From Myxococcales bacterium (lineage in GTDB: Bacteria > Myxococcota > UBA796 > SXON01), in assembly GCA_009692585.1 (NCBI GenBank), contig SHYX01000014.1:33757-97756 (forward strand): a DNA stretch of 64,000 nucleotides, written 5' to 3'. The position numbers and the translations under genes were made by a program. The notes under the pieces were generated by a model. The model searched no databases, was not told where the DNA came from, and saw only the letters and a list, made by a program, of their open reading frames with translations. Numbering within the stretch: position 1 is the first letter of the stretch; each line of letters opens with the position of its first letter. Shown here in pieces: positions 18,992 to 27,995 of this stretch.

Positions 18992-20562
18992 TTCTGGCGC
19001 TGACGAACCTGGCCCTGGCCGGAGTGATCGCCACCCCCGGAGGCGCGGACACCAGCTACACCCCGCGTCGGGTGGCGGTGCTGGTCGGGGTGCAGGACTA
19101 CGATGATCCGGCCCTGAAGGGACTGCGTTTCCCGGAAAAGGACGCTCGTGACCTCGGCGCGGTCCTCGGCTCTCCCGATGTTGGCGGCTTCGACCGGGTC
19201 TTTGTCATCCAAGGCCGCGACGCCACCACTCGGGACGGGCTGTTGCGCTCGATCCAGGTCGCCACCGCCGACCTCCAACGCGACGACACCTTCGTGCTGT
19301 ACCTCAGCGGACACGGGACGCTGGCGATCGATCCGATCCAGGGCAGCGAGTTGTACTTCCTCCCTTCGGACGCCAAGCTCGACGCGCCGGAGCGCACCGG
19401 GCTGGCGGTGGTCGATGTCGAAGCGCTGGTTCACGAGTTGCCCGCGCGGCGGCGGGTGATGATCCTGGACACCTGTCACAATGGACGCTCGGGGAGTCGT
19501 AGCGCGGTGTCCTCGCCGACGCGCCAGCTGCTCAGCGGTCTTCGCGGCGAGCCGCCGGCACCGAGAGGTGGTCGCGACGTATCGGAGTCCGAAGCTCGAC
19601 TCTACGCGGCCCAGTACTGGCAGCCGGCGATGGAGGATCCAACGCTGGAGAACGGGGTGTACACCCACTTCCTCATCGACGCCCTCACCTCCGCGCAGGA
19701 TCGCGCCGACCTCGATGACGACGATCTGGTCGATGTGATGGAGGCGCACCAGTACGCGCGCGACCGGACGATGACCTGGACCGGGGGCCTGCAGATTCCC
19801 CGGGCCGAGTACCGAATCGTGGGGCGGGAAGAGATTTTTCTGGGTGGGGCCCACTCCTTGCGCGGCGCGGCCGAGCGGGCGCTCATCGCCGCTTGCGACG
19901 CCGTCCTTTCCCGGGCGAAATTGTTCATCAACGGTACCGCGCGCGGCGAACTTCCCGGGGTCTATGCAATCGATCCGGGCTCGCAACTGGTCGAGGTCCA
20001 CGCGGCGGACGGGCGGACGCTGATGAAGGAGCGGGTCACCGTCGCGGCGGGAGAGACGTTGGCCGTGGAGGAGATGCTCCGAAAGCGAGAATCCACCCTC
20101 AGCGTGCTCGGCGGGGTGGCCGTGCACGGGGGTTCACCGGCCTTCGCGCCGCTGGGCGTGAGCGTGGCCGGAGTCTGGGCGAACCCGATCCGCATCACTG
20201 GTCCCTGGCGCAGCGAGGCGCACCTGACGGCCGACCTCGCCTACGGACTCGCTCCCACCGAGCAGATCGAGCAAACGTCCGGCGCGCTGGCGCTCGGGGT
20301 GGGCTTCGGCCCCCGCTTCGGCCCCGCGTGGGCCGCGTTGACCGTTGACGCGCGCGACAACTGGCGTTCAAGCACATTTGGCGCGCAGGCCGAGCTCGGC
20401 GTGGCGGCCGGACTGGCGGCCGGTGTGGACGTGCCCTTGAACCAGCAGGTGCGCCTGGCGATACGCGCCGACGGCTGGGCGGGCTCCGAGGCATACGGTG
20501 GGGAGCCCCTTGTCGCCTGGGGCGGCGGGTTGCGGCTCGGCCTGGGAGCGCCGGTCAAATAG
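18988..20562 (+). CDS. Secreted caspase-like (C14) protein with PEGA-like and beta-rich C-terminal parts
   Basis: Protein of 524 residues. Signal-like N-terminus (1-20), then a caspase fold: RRVAVLVGVQDYDD, catalytic H109 in LYLSGHGT and catalytic C153 in MILDTCHNGR. After about residue 290 come a PEGA-like segment (KLFINGTARGELPGVYAIDPG) and a beta-rich C-terminal domain of about 170 residues with alternating hydrophobic strands (LALGVGFGPRFGPAWAAL, GGGLRLGLGAPVK), compatible with an outer-membrane barrel. GTG at 18988 overlaps the stop of the preceding gene. A caspase coupled to an ECF sigma system suggests proteolysis in envelope stress or regulated death; the substrate is unknown. The TAG stop is directly followed by a repeat copy. 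Confidence 0.82.
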   Translation: MILALTNLALAGVIATPGGADTSYTPRRVAVLVGVQDYDDPALKGLRFPEKDARDLGAVLGSPDVGGFDRVFVIQGRDATTRDGLLRSIQVATADLQRDDTFVLYLSGHGTLAIDPIQGSELYFLPSDAKLDAPERTGLAVVDVEALVHELPARRRVMILDTCHNGRSGSRSAVSSPTRQLLSGLRGEPPAPRGGRDVSESEARLYAAQYWQPAMEDPTLENGVYTHFLIDALTSAQDRADLDDDDLVDVMEAHQYARDRTMTWTGGLQIPRAEYRIVGREEIFLGGAHSLRGAAERALIAACDAVLSRAKLFINGTARGELPGVYAIDPGSQLVEVHAADGRTLMKERVTVAAGETLAVEEMLRKRESTLSVLGGVAVHGGSPAFAPLGVSVAGVWANPIRITGPWRSEAHLTADLAYGLAPTEQIEQTSGALALGVGFGPRFGPAWAALTVDARDNWRSSTFGAQAELGVAAGLAAGVDVPLNQQVRLAIRADGWAGSEAYGGEPLVAWGGGLRLGLGAPVK

Positions 20563-20563
20563 T

Positions 20564-20830
20564 CTGGTTCGAGGCCGGAGGGGATGGCGCAGTAGTGGGG
20601 CCGGCGAGGCCTCTCCCCCCGCTTCCGATGGTCACCCATGCCGCGGTCCGCGGCTCTCGGAGCCAGCAAACGCCCATGCGGCATGGGGGGCTGCGGTGAG
20701 AGGGAGAGCGCCACGTCCGGGCGCGTTAGCAACGCGCCCGGCGCCGCAGGCCGGAAACCGCAGGTTGGAGGCCGGAGGGGATGGCGCGGTAGGGGGAGAG
20801 GCCGGCGAGGCCTCTCCTCCCGTTTGCGGA
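20564..20830. repeat. Two copies of a dispersed ~60-nt repeat plus a palindromic hairpin
   Basis: The 280-bp gap between the caspase and lipoprotein genes holds copy A (about 20564-20625) and copy B (about 20740-20820) of a repeat with the shared core GAGGCCGGAGGGGATGGCG and CCGGCGAGGCCTCTCC. Copy B contains a perfect 9-bp hairpin (20795-20803 with 20809-20817). Between the copies is a perfect 11-bp hairpin with a 3-nt loop, CCGGGCGCGTT-agc-AACGCGCCCGG (20717-20741). There are no T-runs, so these are not typical terminators. A third, inverted copy forms the end of batE at about 2960-3030. Confidence 0.8.
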
Positions 20831-20842
20831 TAGACTGAGCCT

Positions 20843-22342
20843 GTGTTCCTCCTAGTTGTCGCCCTCGCCTGCGATCGACTGGCCCCCTGGCCGATCGAGG
20901 ACGATCTGCGCCCGGATGGTGCGCGCATCGCGGTGAGCCCCGCGCTGCTGGATTTCGGCAAGCTCTCCGTCAACGTGATCGGCGACGCCACCAGCACGCT
21001 TACGATCTACAACCTCGATGATGGCGATGTCACGGTGACCGGCCACGACGAGCCGCTCGGCGACGACGACGTGTTCCGGGTGGACGTGCGGCCGGTTCTG
21101 ATCGTCCCCGGCGGCGAATCTGTGGACGTGGAGGTCTCCTTCGTCCCCGCGACCGATGACGAGTATCTGGCCCGCCTCCGCTTCGAACCCGGAAGCGAGT
21201 TCGTGGAGCTGCGGGGGGCGGGCGCCGCCCCGGTGCTCAAGACGACGGACGCAGACATCCCGCCCACGGTGCTCGGGTGCAGCGGCCAGGGGACGGTAAC
21301 CGTCGAGAATCAAGGGTCGGAGGCCCTGATCGTCGAGCCGTCGTCAACCGGCGACGAGTTCGCCTTGTTCGGGTGGACGCGCGACGTCGCGCCGGGCGAA
21401 AGCATGGAAATCGGGGTGGCGTTCACCCCCTCCGACGGCGGGAGCCGATCGGGCGTCTTGTCCATGGCGACCAACGACCCGGCGCGGCCGGTGGCGACCG
21501 TGGAACTGTCGGGACTCGGCTACGAGGGCGAGCGGGTGAGCGAGCGCTTCGTCTACGCTCCCGCCGCGCCGACTGACGTCATCTTCGCGGTGGAGGGGGG
21601 GCTCTATGCCGGCGACGAGCGTGTCGAACCGGCGGTGGAGACCTACGCGACCCAGATGCACGACGCCGCGATCGAGCTCAACGCTACCTCCGTCTCCTCC
21701 GCGGGCGCCTGCGCGGTCCCGGCGCCCAGATTCAGCGAACCGGGCGACTCGGCCCTGCGCCTGGAGGCGGTGCTGATGCACGGATTCGACGGCGCTCGTG
21801 GGAGTTTTGACGGCGATCTCGTGGGGCTCATCGGCGACGTGCTGCTGGAGGCCGAACCCGGCGGCTGCCTGGCCGATTTTCGTCGTGCTGACGCATCGCT
21901 CGACGTCGTCGTCATCGCCGAATCGTCGCCCGTCGGCGACCCGCTATCTGAGTTCACGACGTTGGTCGAGAACTTGCCCGACGGCACGCGGGTGCGCGTG
22001 AGCGTGCTCGTCCCCGATGCCGGGGAGTGCGGCGCCGGTGGCGAGGCCTACGGCGTGCTCGCCGAGCAGTACGACGGCGCCATCGGAAATAGCTGCATCG
22101 GCTCGTGGGAGGCAGGATTCACCGCCTTCGCCGCGCTGCCCACGGTCAACCGCGAAGTTCGGTACCCCCTGGCGGAGCTGCCGGTGCCGATCACCCTTCT
22201 CGTCACGGTCGACGGGGCCCCGGCGATCGGCTGGAGTTGGGACGAGGCGACCAACGAGGTGGTGATCGACGCCGAGGCGCACCCAGAGTTGGGCGCGGAG
22301 CTGGCGGTGACCTATGTCTCCGCAGTCGATTGCACGCCGTGA
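20843..22342 (+). CDS. Lipoprotein with ASH-type (choice-of-anchor D) beta domains
   Basis: Protein of 499 residues starting with a short lipoprotein signal (LLVVALAC). Two Ig-like ASH/Hydin-type domains occupy about 30-125 and 135-240 (SPALLDFGKLSVNVIGDAT, VENQGSEALIVEP, PGESMEIGVAFTPSDGGSRSG, MATNDPARPVATVELSG). The second half, about 245-499, has a VWA-like outline (TDVIFAVEGGL, LDVVVIAESS) but lacks a MIDAS motif. GTG at 20843 is the only start that keeps the signal. Translation is coupled to the next gene. Such surface lipoproteins are common in Myxococcota; the ligand is unknown. Confidence 0.75.
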   Translation: MFLLVVALACDRLAPWPIEDDLRPDGARIAVSPALLDFGKLSVNVIGDATSTLTIYNLDDGDVTVTGHDEPLGDDDVFRVDVRPVLIVPGGESVDVEVSFVPATDDEYLARLRFEPGSEFVELRGAGAAPVLKTTDADIPPTVLGCSGQGTVTVENQGSEALIVEPSSTGDEFALFGWTRDVAPGESMEIGVAFTPSDGGSRSGVLSMATNDPARPVATVELSGLGYEGERVSERFVYAPAAPTDVIFAVEGGLYAGDERVEPAVETYATQMHDAAIELNATSVSSAGACAVPAPRFSEPGDSALRLEAVLMHGFDGARGSFDGDLVGLIGDVLLEAEPGGCLADFRRADASLDVVVIAESSPVGDPLSEFTTLVENLPDGTRVRVSVLVPDAGECGAGGEAYGVLAEQYDGAIGNSCIGSWEAGFTAFAALPTVNREVRYPLAELPVPITLLVTVDGAPAIGWSWDEATNEVVIDAEAHPELGAELAVTYVSAVDCTP

Positions 22343-22359
22343 ACCGCTTCGGAGCCAGC

Positions 22360-23604
22360 ATGTCCTCTCGCCGCGTTCTGCCCGTGGTCGCTGTCGTACT
22401 GGTCCTCTGGCCCGCAGAGGCCCAGGCCTGGGCGCAGCACTACCTCCTCACCGACGCCGCCCTGAGGCACCCCGACGCCACGTGGGCCGCGGAGGATGTC
22501 GAGGCGGAAACGTTGGAAACGTTCCTGGAGGCGGAGTCGGCGAACGTGCGCGCGGTGATTCCGCTCGATGCGCCCACAGCCGTGGCCTTTCTTCGCGCCG
22601 CGCGGTTGAACCCCACGGCAACGTTTCCCCTGGTCTATCGCCGTGTTCCCGGCGGACCGCCCCTCGGAGACCCCGTCGACCAGCGCGACGTGAGCCCCTG
22701 GCGGATGGCGACGGCACCGCTCCGGGCCGATCTCGAGCGAGTGCCCGCCGGTGCGCCCATGACGGCTCGCCAGGTTCTATCTACGTTTTCTGACGAGCCC
22801 GACTGGGGTTTCGACCACAACCTCTGGGGGTACTCCGAGTATGGCTACGGCGAGGTGCCCTTCGGAAGTCCGGAGGGTGAAAGCAGTAAAGCGGCCATGC
22901 ACATGCACTTCGAGCACGAGAGCGCGCTGGTGCAGCTCGCCGCTCCGGAGCTCCTCACCTCGTTCATGGAGGATCGCGTCGAGCTGTTCTCGCAGTTGGC
23001 CCGTTGTGCGTTCCGGACGGGGCATCCGTACTGGGCCTGGCGCTTCACCGCCTGGGCCGCCCACTATGTCGAGGACTACGCTCAGCCCTACCACGCCCGC
23101 GCGCTGCCGTCAGCGACGTTCGGCTGGACCATCGGGTACCTGTTTTCCAAAGATCCCGGCGCCCTGAAGCGCGACGCCACGCGCCTCGCCGCGAACCGCC
23201 ACTATCTGTACGAAGACTTCGTCGCGTATGGCCTACAGCGCCACGCCGACGCCCTCGCGGCGGGCGCGTCGCCCAGCGCCGACGAGGCCCTACTCGCCGG
23301 CTTCCTGTCCTCCGGAGACTCCGTCTACACCGATACGGAAGTGCGCACCCTTCTCCGCAGGGTGGGCGCGATCTCCTCGCCGCACGCCCTCCGGCTCGAC
23401 ACGACGCTTGGTGCCGCATTCGGGGCCCGACGAACGAGCGATCCGGCCTACGACATCGAGACCGATCCGACCTACACCATCGCCGTCGCCCAGGCAGAAA
23501 TCGAGCCCGCGGCCGGGCGACGCCTCCTTGCCGACACCGGCAGCGATTTCGCCAACGCCGGGCGGGCGGTGCGCACGCTGATCGCGATCATCCGCGCACC
23601 GTAG
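22360..23604 (+). CDS. Zinc-dependent phospholipase C / P1-nuclease-like secreted protein
   Basis: Protein of 414 residues. Signal peptide ends AEAQA; the mature protein then begins WAQH, so the new N-terminus is Trp followed by a His, as in the phospholipase C/P1 nuclease family where the terminal Trp1 amino group and early histidines bind zinc. Further probable ligands are in HMHFEHE (about residue 180) and the helix AHYVEDYAQPYHA, which matches the family HxxxDxxxPxH pattern. It is predicted to hydrolyse phospholipids or nucleic acids outside the cell. ATG at 22360 with GGAG 5 nt upstream is chosen over GTG at 22339. Probably co-transcribed with the ASH lipoprotein. Confidence 0.75.
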   Translation: MSSRRVLPVVAVVLVLWPAEAQAWAQHYLLTDAALRHPDATWAAEDVEAETLETFLEAESANVRAVIPLDAPTAVAFLRAARLNPTATFPLVYRRVPGGPPLGDPVDQRDVSPWRMATAPLRADLERVPAGAPMTARQVLSTFSDEPDWGFDHNLWGYSEYGYGEVPFGSPEGESSKAAMHMHFEHESALVQLAAPELLTSFMEDRVELFSQLARCAFRTGHPYWAWRFTAWAAHYVEDYAQPYHARALPSATFGWTIGYLFSKDPGALKRDATRLAANRHYLYEDFVAYGLQRHADALAAGASPSADEALLAGFLSSGDSVYTDTEVRTLLRRVGAISSPHALRLDTTLGAAFGARRTSDPAYDIETDPTYTIAVAQAEIEPAAGRRLLADTGSDFANAGRAVRTLIAIIRAP

Positions 23605-23605
23605 G

Positions 23606-25975
23606 TCAGGCGGGCGCCCGCTCCTTCCGCCCCTGAAGCCGCGCCACGTCCTGGAAATGATCCAGCCTGGCCGCGCAGAGCTGGAGCACGTCGTCCAGCG
23701 GGCGGCCGAGGAGCAGCTCTACCCCGTCCGCGACGTGCGCCACCGAGTACAAGTGGAAGCGCCCGGCGGCACAGGCCTGAACGACGTTTTCGTCGAGGCA
23801 CAAATCCGGGACGTTGCTCTCGGGAATGACGACACCTTGATTCCCGGTCAGACCGAGCGCGGTACAAACCGCAAAGAAACCTTCGATCTTCTCATTGATA
23901 CCCCCGACTGACTGAACATCGCCGAACTGGTTCACCGAGCCCGTCACCGCGATGGCCTGATTGATCGGCACGTCGGACAACGCCGACAACAACGCGTAGA
24001 GCTCGGTGGTGCTGGCGCTGTCGCCATCGACACGGCCGTAGGACTGCTCGAACGCGAGCCCAGCCACGAACGCGAAGGTGCGCGTCTGCCCCAGGTGGGT
24101 TCGCAGCCACCCGGTTAGAATCTGGACGCCCTTGTCGTGACTGCGGCCGGAGAGTCCGACCTCGCGCTCGATGCTCCCGATGCCAGAACGGCCCGCGCCG
24201 ACGGTCGCGGAGATGCGCATCGGCCTGCCGAAGTCGTGACCGCCGACATGGTAGACGACCAGCGCGTTGATGCGCCCGACGGCGTGCCCGACGACGTCGA
24301 GCTTCACCACGCCGCGCTCGATGATCTCGAGGGTGCGCCGCTCCGCGAGGCCGTCCCGATAGCGCCGCGCCGAGAGCGCTGCGGCGACGTGGCGCGGGTG
24401 GGCCAGTCCAGGACCGTCGATGACCGCCTCGCACGCGGCCTCGCGCAGTAGATCGGCAACGGTGCCCATCTGGGTGGTGATCCGGTCGCCCCGCCCCGGT
24501 TGCCGTACGGCCCAGCGGAGCACCTCGCCGAGCGCGTCGCGCGTGAAGTGAGGCAGGCCCTCGGCGCGCACCACCCGGCCACAGAAGCGACCATAGTCCT
24601 CCAGGACCTCGGCGGTGATCGCCGCGTCCTCCTCGAACTCGGCCTTGATCTTGAACAGGTTCCGAAAGTCAGGATCCCCGTAGTAGAGCGCGGCGAACAC
24701 CCCCGGTTCACCAGCCAGGATCACCTTGAGATCGACCGGAATCGGGTCGGGACGCAGCCCGGTGGGACCGGCGCCCTGCCCTTCAGGATTCTGAACATCC
24801 ACCTCGCCGCTCAACAGCGCCCGCTTGAGCACCTTCCAGACGCCGGGCTCCGCGAGAAGATCGGCCGCGTTCAGCAGGATCCAGCCGCCGTCCGCATCGA
24901 GCAGCGCGCCGGTTCGAATCGAGCGGTGGTCGATCGCCCCGGGCTCGCCCTCCAAGCCGCCGAGGAGTTGGGGCCACGTCGGGTTGGTGACCGAGACGAT
25001 CGACGCGCGGCGGGAACGTCGCCCGAGGTGGACGAGATTGGCACTGAACGAGGAAAAGAGCTCCTCGTGGTCGGGTTCTTCGGTGTCGAACCACTCCGGC
25101 GACTCCACCAACTCGTCCAGGAGCTCTCCGAGCCAGCCCCGCGCCGCCGGCCAGCGCCGGGCGACGTCCCGGAACATCGTCGTCAGTCCGCTTCGCACGG
25201 CCTCGGCCTCGGCCTCGCGCACGGATCGAAGCGTGCCAAGGAGGTTGGAGCGGGCCGCGTCCAGGGCCGCGGCGAGCTCCGCTTCCAGACCATTCCATTC
25301 TTCGGTGAATGCGCTTACATCCTTAGGAATATCTATATCCCCCGCTTCCCAGTGGACCTGGAGCTCGGCGCGGGTCAGCAGGCGGGGTTCGTCATCCTCG
25401 TCGTCCTCGGGCGGCGCCCGCCACAAGACGCCCGGTGCACCGCCCTCCTCGTCGTCGACGGCGGCGAGCACAAAACCGAGCGACTCCGCGCGCTCTTCCA
25501 ACGCCACCATCGCCTTGTGTTGGGCCACCTCGGCATCGCGTCGATATTTTCCCCGACGAATGCGAATCTCATCGCGATTGAGAATGCGCGGCACATCCTC
25601 GACCAGCAGCGCCGCGAGGCGCAGCAACTCCTTGCGAAACGCGAGCCCCCGCCCGGGAGTGAACTGCAACAGGCGGGGGCGCGTCGGATCGACGAAGCTG
25701 CGCACGTAGACGTAGTCGCGGGCGGCACGCCGCGGCGGAGCCAGCTCCGTCAGAATACGACCGATGCTGCCCAGCCGCCCGGCGGAGCGCGGACCGGCGA
25801 CAAATACGTTGAATCCGGGGCCGCGGAGCGCCACCGCGCGCCGGATGGCGGCAATGGCCGGGTCCTGCCCGATGAAGCTCTCCAGCGGCTTGACGTCCGC
25901 GGTGCTTTCGAACTTGAGCGAAGAACTGGGCAGCCGCCACGTGAGTGTGTCGACAGGGAGGGGTCGGGCGGGCAT
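23606..25975 (-). CDS. LonB-like ATP-dependent protease (AAA_32-Lon_C type)
   Basis: Protein of 789 residues. The N-terminal part has the order of AAA_32-type Lon proteases (FIGQDPAIAAIRRAVAL, GFNVFVAGP), an inserted helical domain (about 180-370), an ATPase C-half with GGWILLNAADLL, and a C-terminal Lon protease domain with the Ser-Lys dyad S653 (VDGDSAST) and K696 (GGINEKIEG), spaced 43 residues as in E. coli Lon. The P-loop position reads GPRSAGR, without the usual Lys, so ATP binding may be weak or lost. ATG at 25975 begins the homologous region; the open frame continues far upstream but across the divergent gene. It degrades cytoplasmic proteins. Confidence 0.88.
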   Translation of the reverse strand: MPARPLPVDTLTWRLPSSSLKFESTADVKPLESFIGQDPAIAAIRRAVALRGPGFNVFVAGPRSAGRLGSIGRILTELAPPRRAARDYVYVRSFVDPTRPRLLQFTPGRGLAFRKELLRLAALLVEDVPRILNRDEIRIRRGKYRRDAEVAQHKAMVALEERAESLGFVLAAVDDEEGGAPGVLWRAPPEDDEDDEPRLLTRAELQVHWEAGDIDIPKDVSAFTEEWNGLEAELAAALDAARSNLLGTLRSVREAEAEAVRSGLTTMFRDVARRWPAARGWLGELLDELVESPEWFDTEEPDHEELFSSFSANLVHLGRRSRRASIVSVTNPTWPQLLGGLEGEPGAIDHRSIRTGALLDADGGWILLNAADLLAEPGVWKVLKRALLSGEVDVQNPEGQGAGPTGLRPDPIPVDLKVILAGEPGVFAALYYGDPDFRNLFKIKAEFEEDAAITAEVLEDYGRFCGRVVRAEGLPHFTRDALGEVLRWAVRQPGRGDRITTQMGTVADLLREAACEAVIDGPGLAHPRHVAAALSARRYRDGLAERRTLEIIERGVVKLDVVGHAVGRINALVVYHVGGHDFGRPMRISATVGAGRSGIGSIEREVGLSGRSHDKGVQILTGWLRTHLGQTRTFAFVAGLAFEQSYGRVDGDSASTTELYALLSALSDVPINQAIAVTGSVNQFGDVQSVGGINEKIEGFFAVCTALGLTGNQGVVIPESNVPDLCLDENVVQACAAGRFHLYSVAHVADGVELLLGRPLDDVLQLCAARLDHFQDVARLQGRKERAPA

Positions 25976-25996
25976 GTCGCGGCTATGTAACGGGAC

Positions 25997-26620
25997 GTGC
26001 CGCCCGTGCTCTACCAGGACCGACACCTGACGGTTTTCGACAAGCCTGCCGGACTCCCCACGATCCCGTCCCGCGGCGGAGGGCCGAGCCTGGCCACCCA
26101 GACCGGGCTCCTCCTCTGTCACCGACTGGACGCCGAGACGACCGGAGTCATCGTGATGGCGCGGACCGCGGCGGGGCAGCGACTGGTCAGCGCCGCCTTC
26201 GAGGCGCGCCGCGTCGAGAAGCTCTACCTCGCGGTCTGCACCGGCGAGCTGGCCGACAGCGGGGTCTGTACGGTCCCTCTCGGTGAGTGGCGGCGCGGAC
26301 GGGTGCAGATCGGCCAGGGGAGGTCCGCCGAGACGGCCTGGACCGTGCGGTCGCGGGGACGCGGCCGGCTGCTCGTCGAGGCGCGTCCCCGCACGGGTCG
26401 CACCCATCAGGTGCGCGCCCACCTGGCAGACAGCGGCGCACCGCTCCTGGGTGACGACGCGTACGGCGGCGAGGCCGGGCACCCCCTGGCGCTGCACGCG
26501 TGGCGGTTGATTCTGCCGTGGCCCGGGGCAAACGACCGGCTGGTGCTCGTGGCCGCCCCTCCCCCCGCGCTCGAGGACGCCTGGGGCGAATCGCTCGCCG
26601 CGTTGGCGCCGGCACCGTGA
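25997..26620 (+). CDS. RluA-family pseudouridine synthase
   Basis: Protein of 207 residues with the catalytic motif HRLDAETTG (Asp45), the substrate-site pattern RPRTGRTHQVRAHLA, and the downstream GDDAYGG. It isomerises uridine to pseudouridine in RNA; the site modified cannot be read from sequence. It has no S4 RNA-binding domain and is shorter than RluA, RluC or RluD. GTG at 25997 is the start; only 21 bp separate it from the divergent Lon-like gene, so their promoters must overlap the coding regions. Confidence 0.88.
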   Translation: MPPVLYQDRHLTVFDKPAGLPTIPSRGGGPSLATQTGLLLCHRLDAETTGVIVMARTAAGQRLVSAAFEARRVEKLYLAVCTGELADSGVCTVPLGEWRRGRVQIGQGRSAETAWTVRSRGRGRLLVEARPRTGRTHQVRAHLADSGAPLLGDDAYGGEAGHPLALHAWRLILPWPGANDRLVLVAAPPPALEDAWGESLAALAPAP

Positions 26621-27804
26621 TCCTGGCCCTCCTCGCCGGGTGCGCAGGCGAGCCCGGCACGACATCTGCATGCCTCGCCCCAGCCAAGGACGAGGCCTCC
26701 GTCGTCCCCATCCACCTCAAAGGCGCGCCGGGCCTGCTGGAGGCTGACCTCCGATTCCCCAACTCCCGCGGTCGCCCGCTTCCCGTCGTCGTCCAGGTGT
26801 TCGGTGGCTGGGACGACGAGTTGCCCGTAGAGGAGATCGGACCGCACGACGCGCTCGAACTGCGGTTCGCCCTGGCCGGCTCCTCGTGGGCGTCAGGCGA
26901 GGCCGACGTCCGCGGCCCCATCGCCAGGTCGGCGGTGGCCGCGGCCCTGGCCTATGCCCACGGCGACACCGAGGACGACGATGGCTGCCGCCTCACCGAC
27001 CGGGTGCCGGACGCTGAGCCGTCGACGCTCATCCTCCTCGGCCTGAGCAACGGTGGCAATCTCGCCATGGCGACGTTGGCCGACGCCACGCTCAGCCTCC
27101 CGGAGCCGATCGCGGTCATCCTCTGGGAGACGCCCGTCGGTCCGCAGCTGATCAACATCGAACACCGCAACGCGAGCGAACTCTATACGCCAGGCAGCTG
27201 TAACCTCGACGGCAGCGGCCTCCACTGCCCGTTCGCCTCCGCGGGGCAGCTCAACGCGGAGGGAATGCTGTGCTTCGACACCGATGGCGACGGAGGCTGT
27301 AGCGAGGATGAAGCTGCCCACACGCCGCGCAGCGATCCGGCCACCGGGCGCCTGGTCACGTCTCCGGAGCTGCTCGCCGCGGCCGGTGCGCTCGGTCCGC
27401 TCCCCGACGCGTGGGATACCGCGGCCGAGAGCGCCACGTTCTGGGCCGAGCGCGACGCGCTTCTGGCGGTCCCGGCCGTCCTGGCGCGTTTCCCGAACCT
27501 GGCGTTCCTCCTGCTCGCGAGCGAGACCGACCACATCCTCACCGGGCTTCACGATCACCCCCACGTCTATGCTCTCGGCCAGACTCTACAGGACGCGGAC
27601 GCCCGCTGGGTTCGAGTCAATCCCGGAACGCGGTGGACCGGCCAAACCGAGGAGAACGCCGTCGGGTTGCCGCTGCGGCTCGGCAGCACCGCCGCCTGGC
27701 TCTACTCCGAGGTGGCTGAGGAGCCGCTCGCCGGCCCGATCGGGGCGGCCGTCAACGAGCTCTCGACCCGCCACCGGACGGCCGACTGGGTCACAGAATG
27801 GTGA
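26617..27804 (+). CDS. Lipoprotein alpha/beta hydrolase-like protein
   Basis: Protein of 395 residues starting VILALLAGC, a lipoprotein signal. A nucleophile elbow GLSNGG places Ser at residue 144, an acidic candidate is in LLASETDH near 305, and His residues follow (LHDHPH). This fits an alpha/beta hydrolase of the esterase or peptidase class, with an inserted Cys-rich, Asp-rich loop around 190-240 (CFDTDGDGGCSEDE) that could bind calcium. GTG at 26617 overlaps the stop of the synthase gene (GTGA); the two are probably co-transcribed. Substrate unknown. Confidence 0.65.
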   Translation: MILALLAGCAGEPGTTSACLAPAKDEASVVPIHLKGAPGLLEADLRFPNSRGRPLPVVVQVFGGWDDELPVEEIGPHDALELRFALAGSSWASGEADVRGPIARSAVAAALAYAHGDTEDDDGCRLTDRVPDAEPSTLILLGLSNGGNLAMATLADATLSLPEPIAVILWETPVGPQLINIEHRNASELYTPGSCNLDGSGLHCPFASAGQLNAEGMLCFDTDGDGGCSEDEAAHTPRSDPATGRLVTSPELLAAAGALGPLPDAWDTAAESATFWAERDALLAVPAVLARFPNLAFLLLASETDHILTGLHDHPHVYALGQTLQDADARWVRVNPGTRWTGQTEENAVGLPLRLGSTAAWLYSEVAEEPLAGPIGAAVNELSTRHRTADWVTEW

Positions 27805-27995
27805 CTTTCGGTCACGCGCTCGCTCGCCGCGCGACGGATCACTTGCGGGAGGCGGCATCCGATCCTATGATTCACCCAACATTCGGAATCGGTCCCCCCC
27901 GACCCAGCTTCGAACCGGCACGTCAAGCGTCTCCTCCATCTCTTGCGGTCAGGGCCAGGCGGGGGGGACTCTCCGGGGCAAGCGCACCGAGCCGT

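Noticed and set aside
20717..20817. Hairpins in the 20.6-20.8 kb gap as transcription terminators
   Set aside because: Neither hairpin is followed by a T-run; they repeat as part of a dispersed element.
27880..27960. Possible tRNA on the minus strand, from GGTTCGAA near 27912-27919
   Set aside because: Only four pairs in the would-be T stem, no D-loop or anticodon arm upstream, and no acceptor stem.
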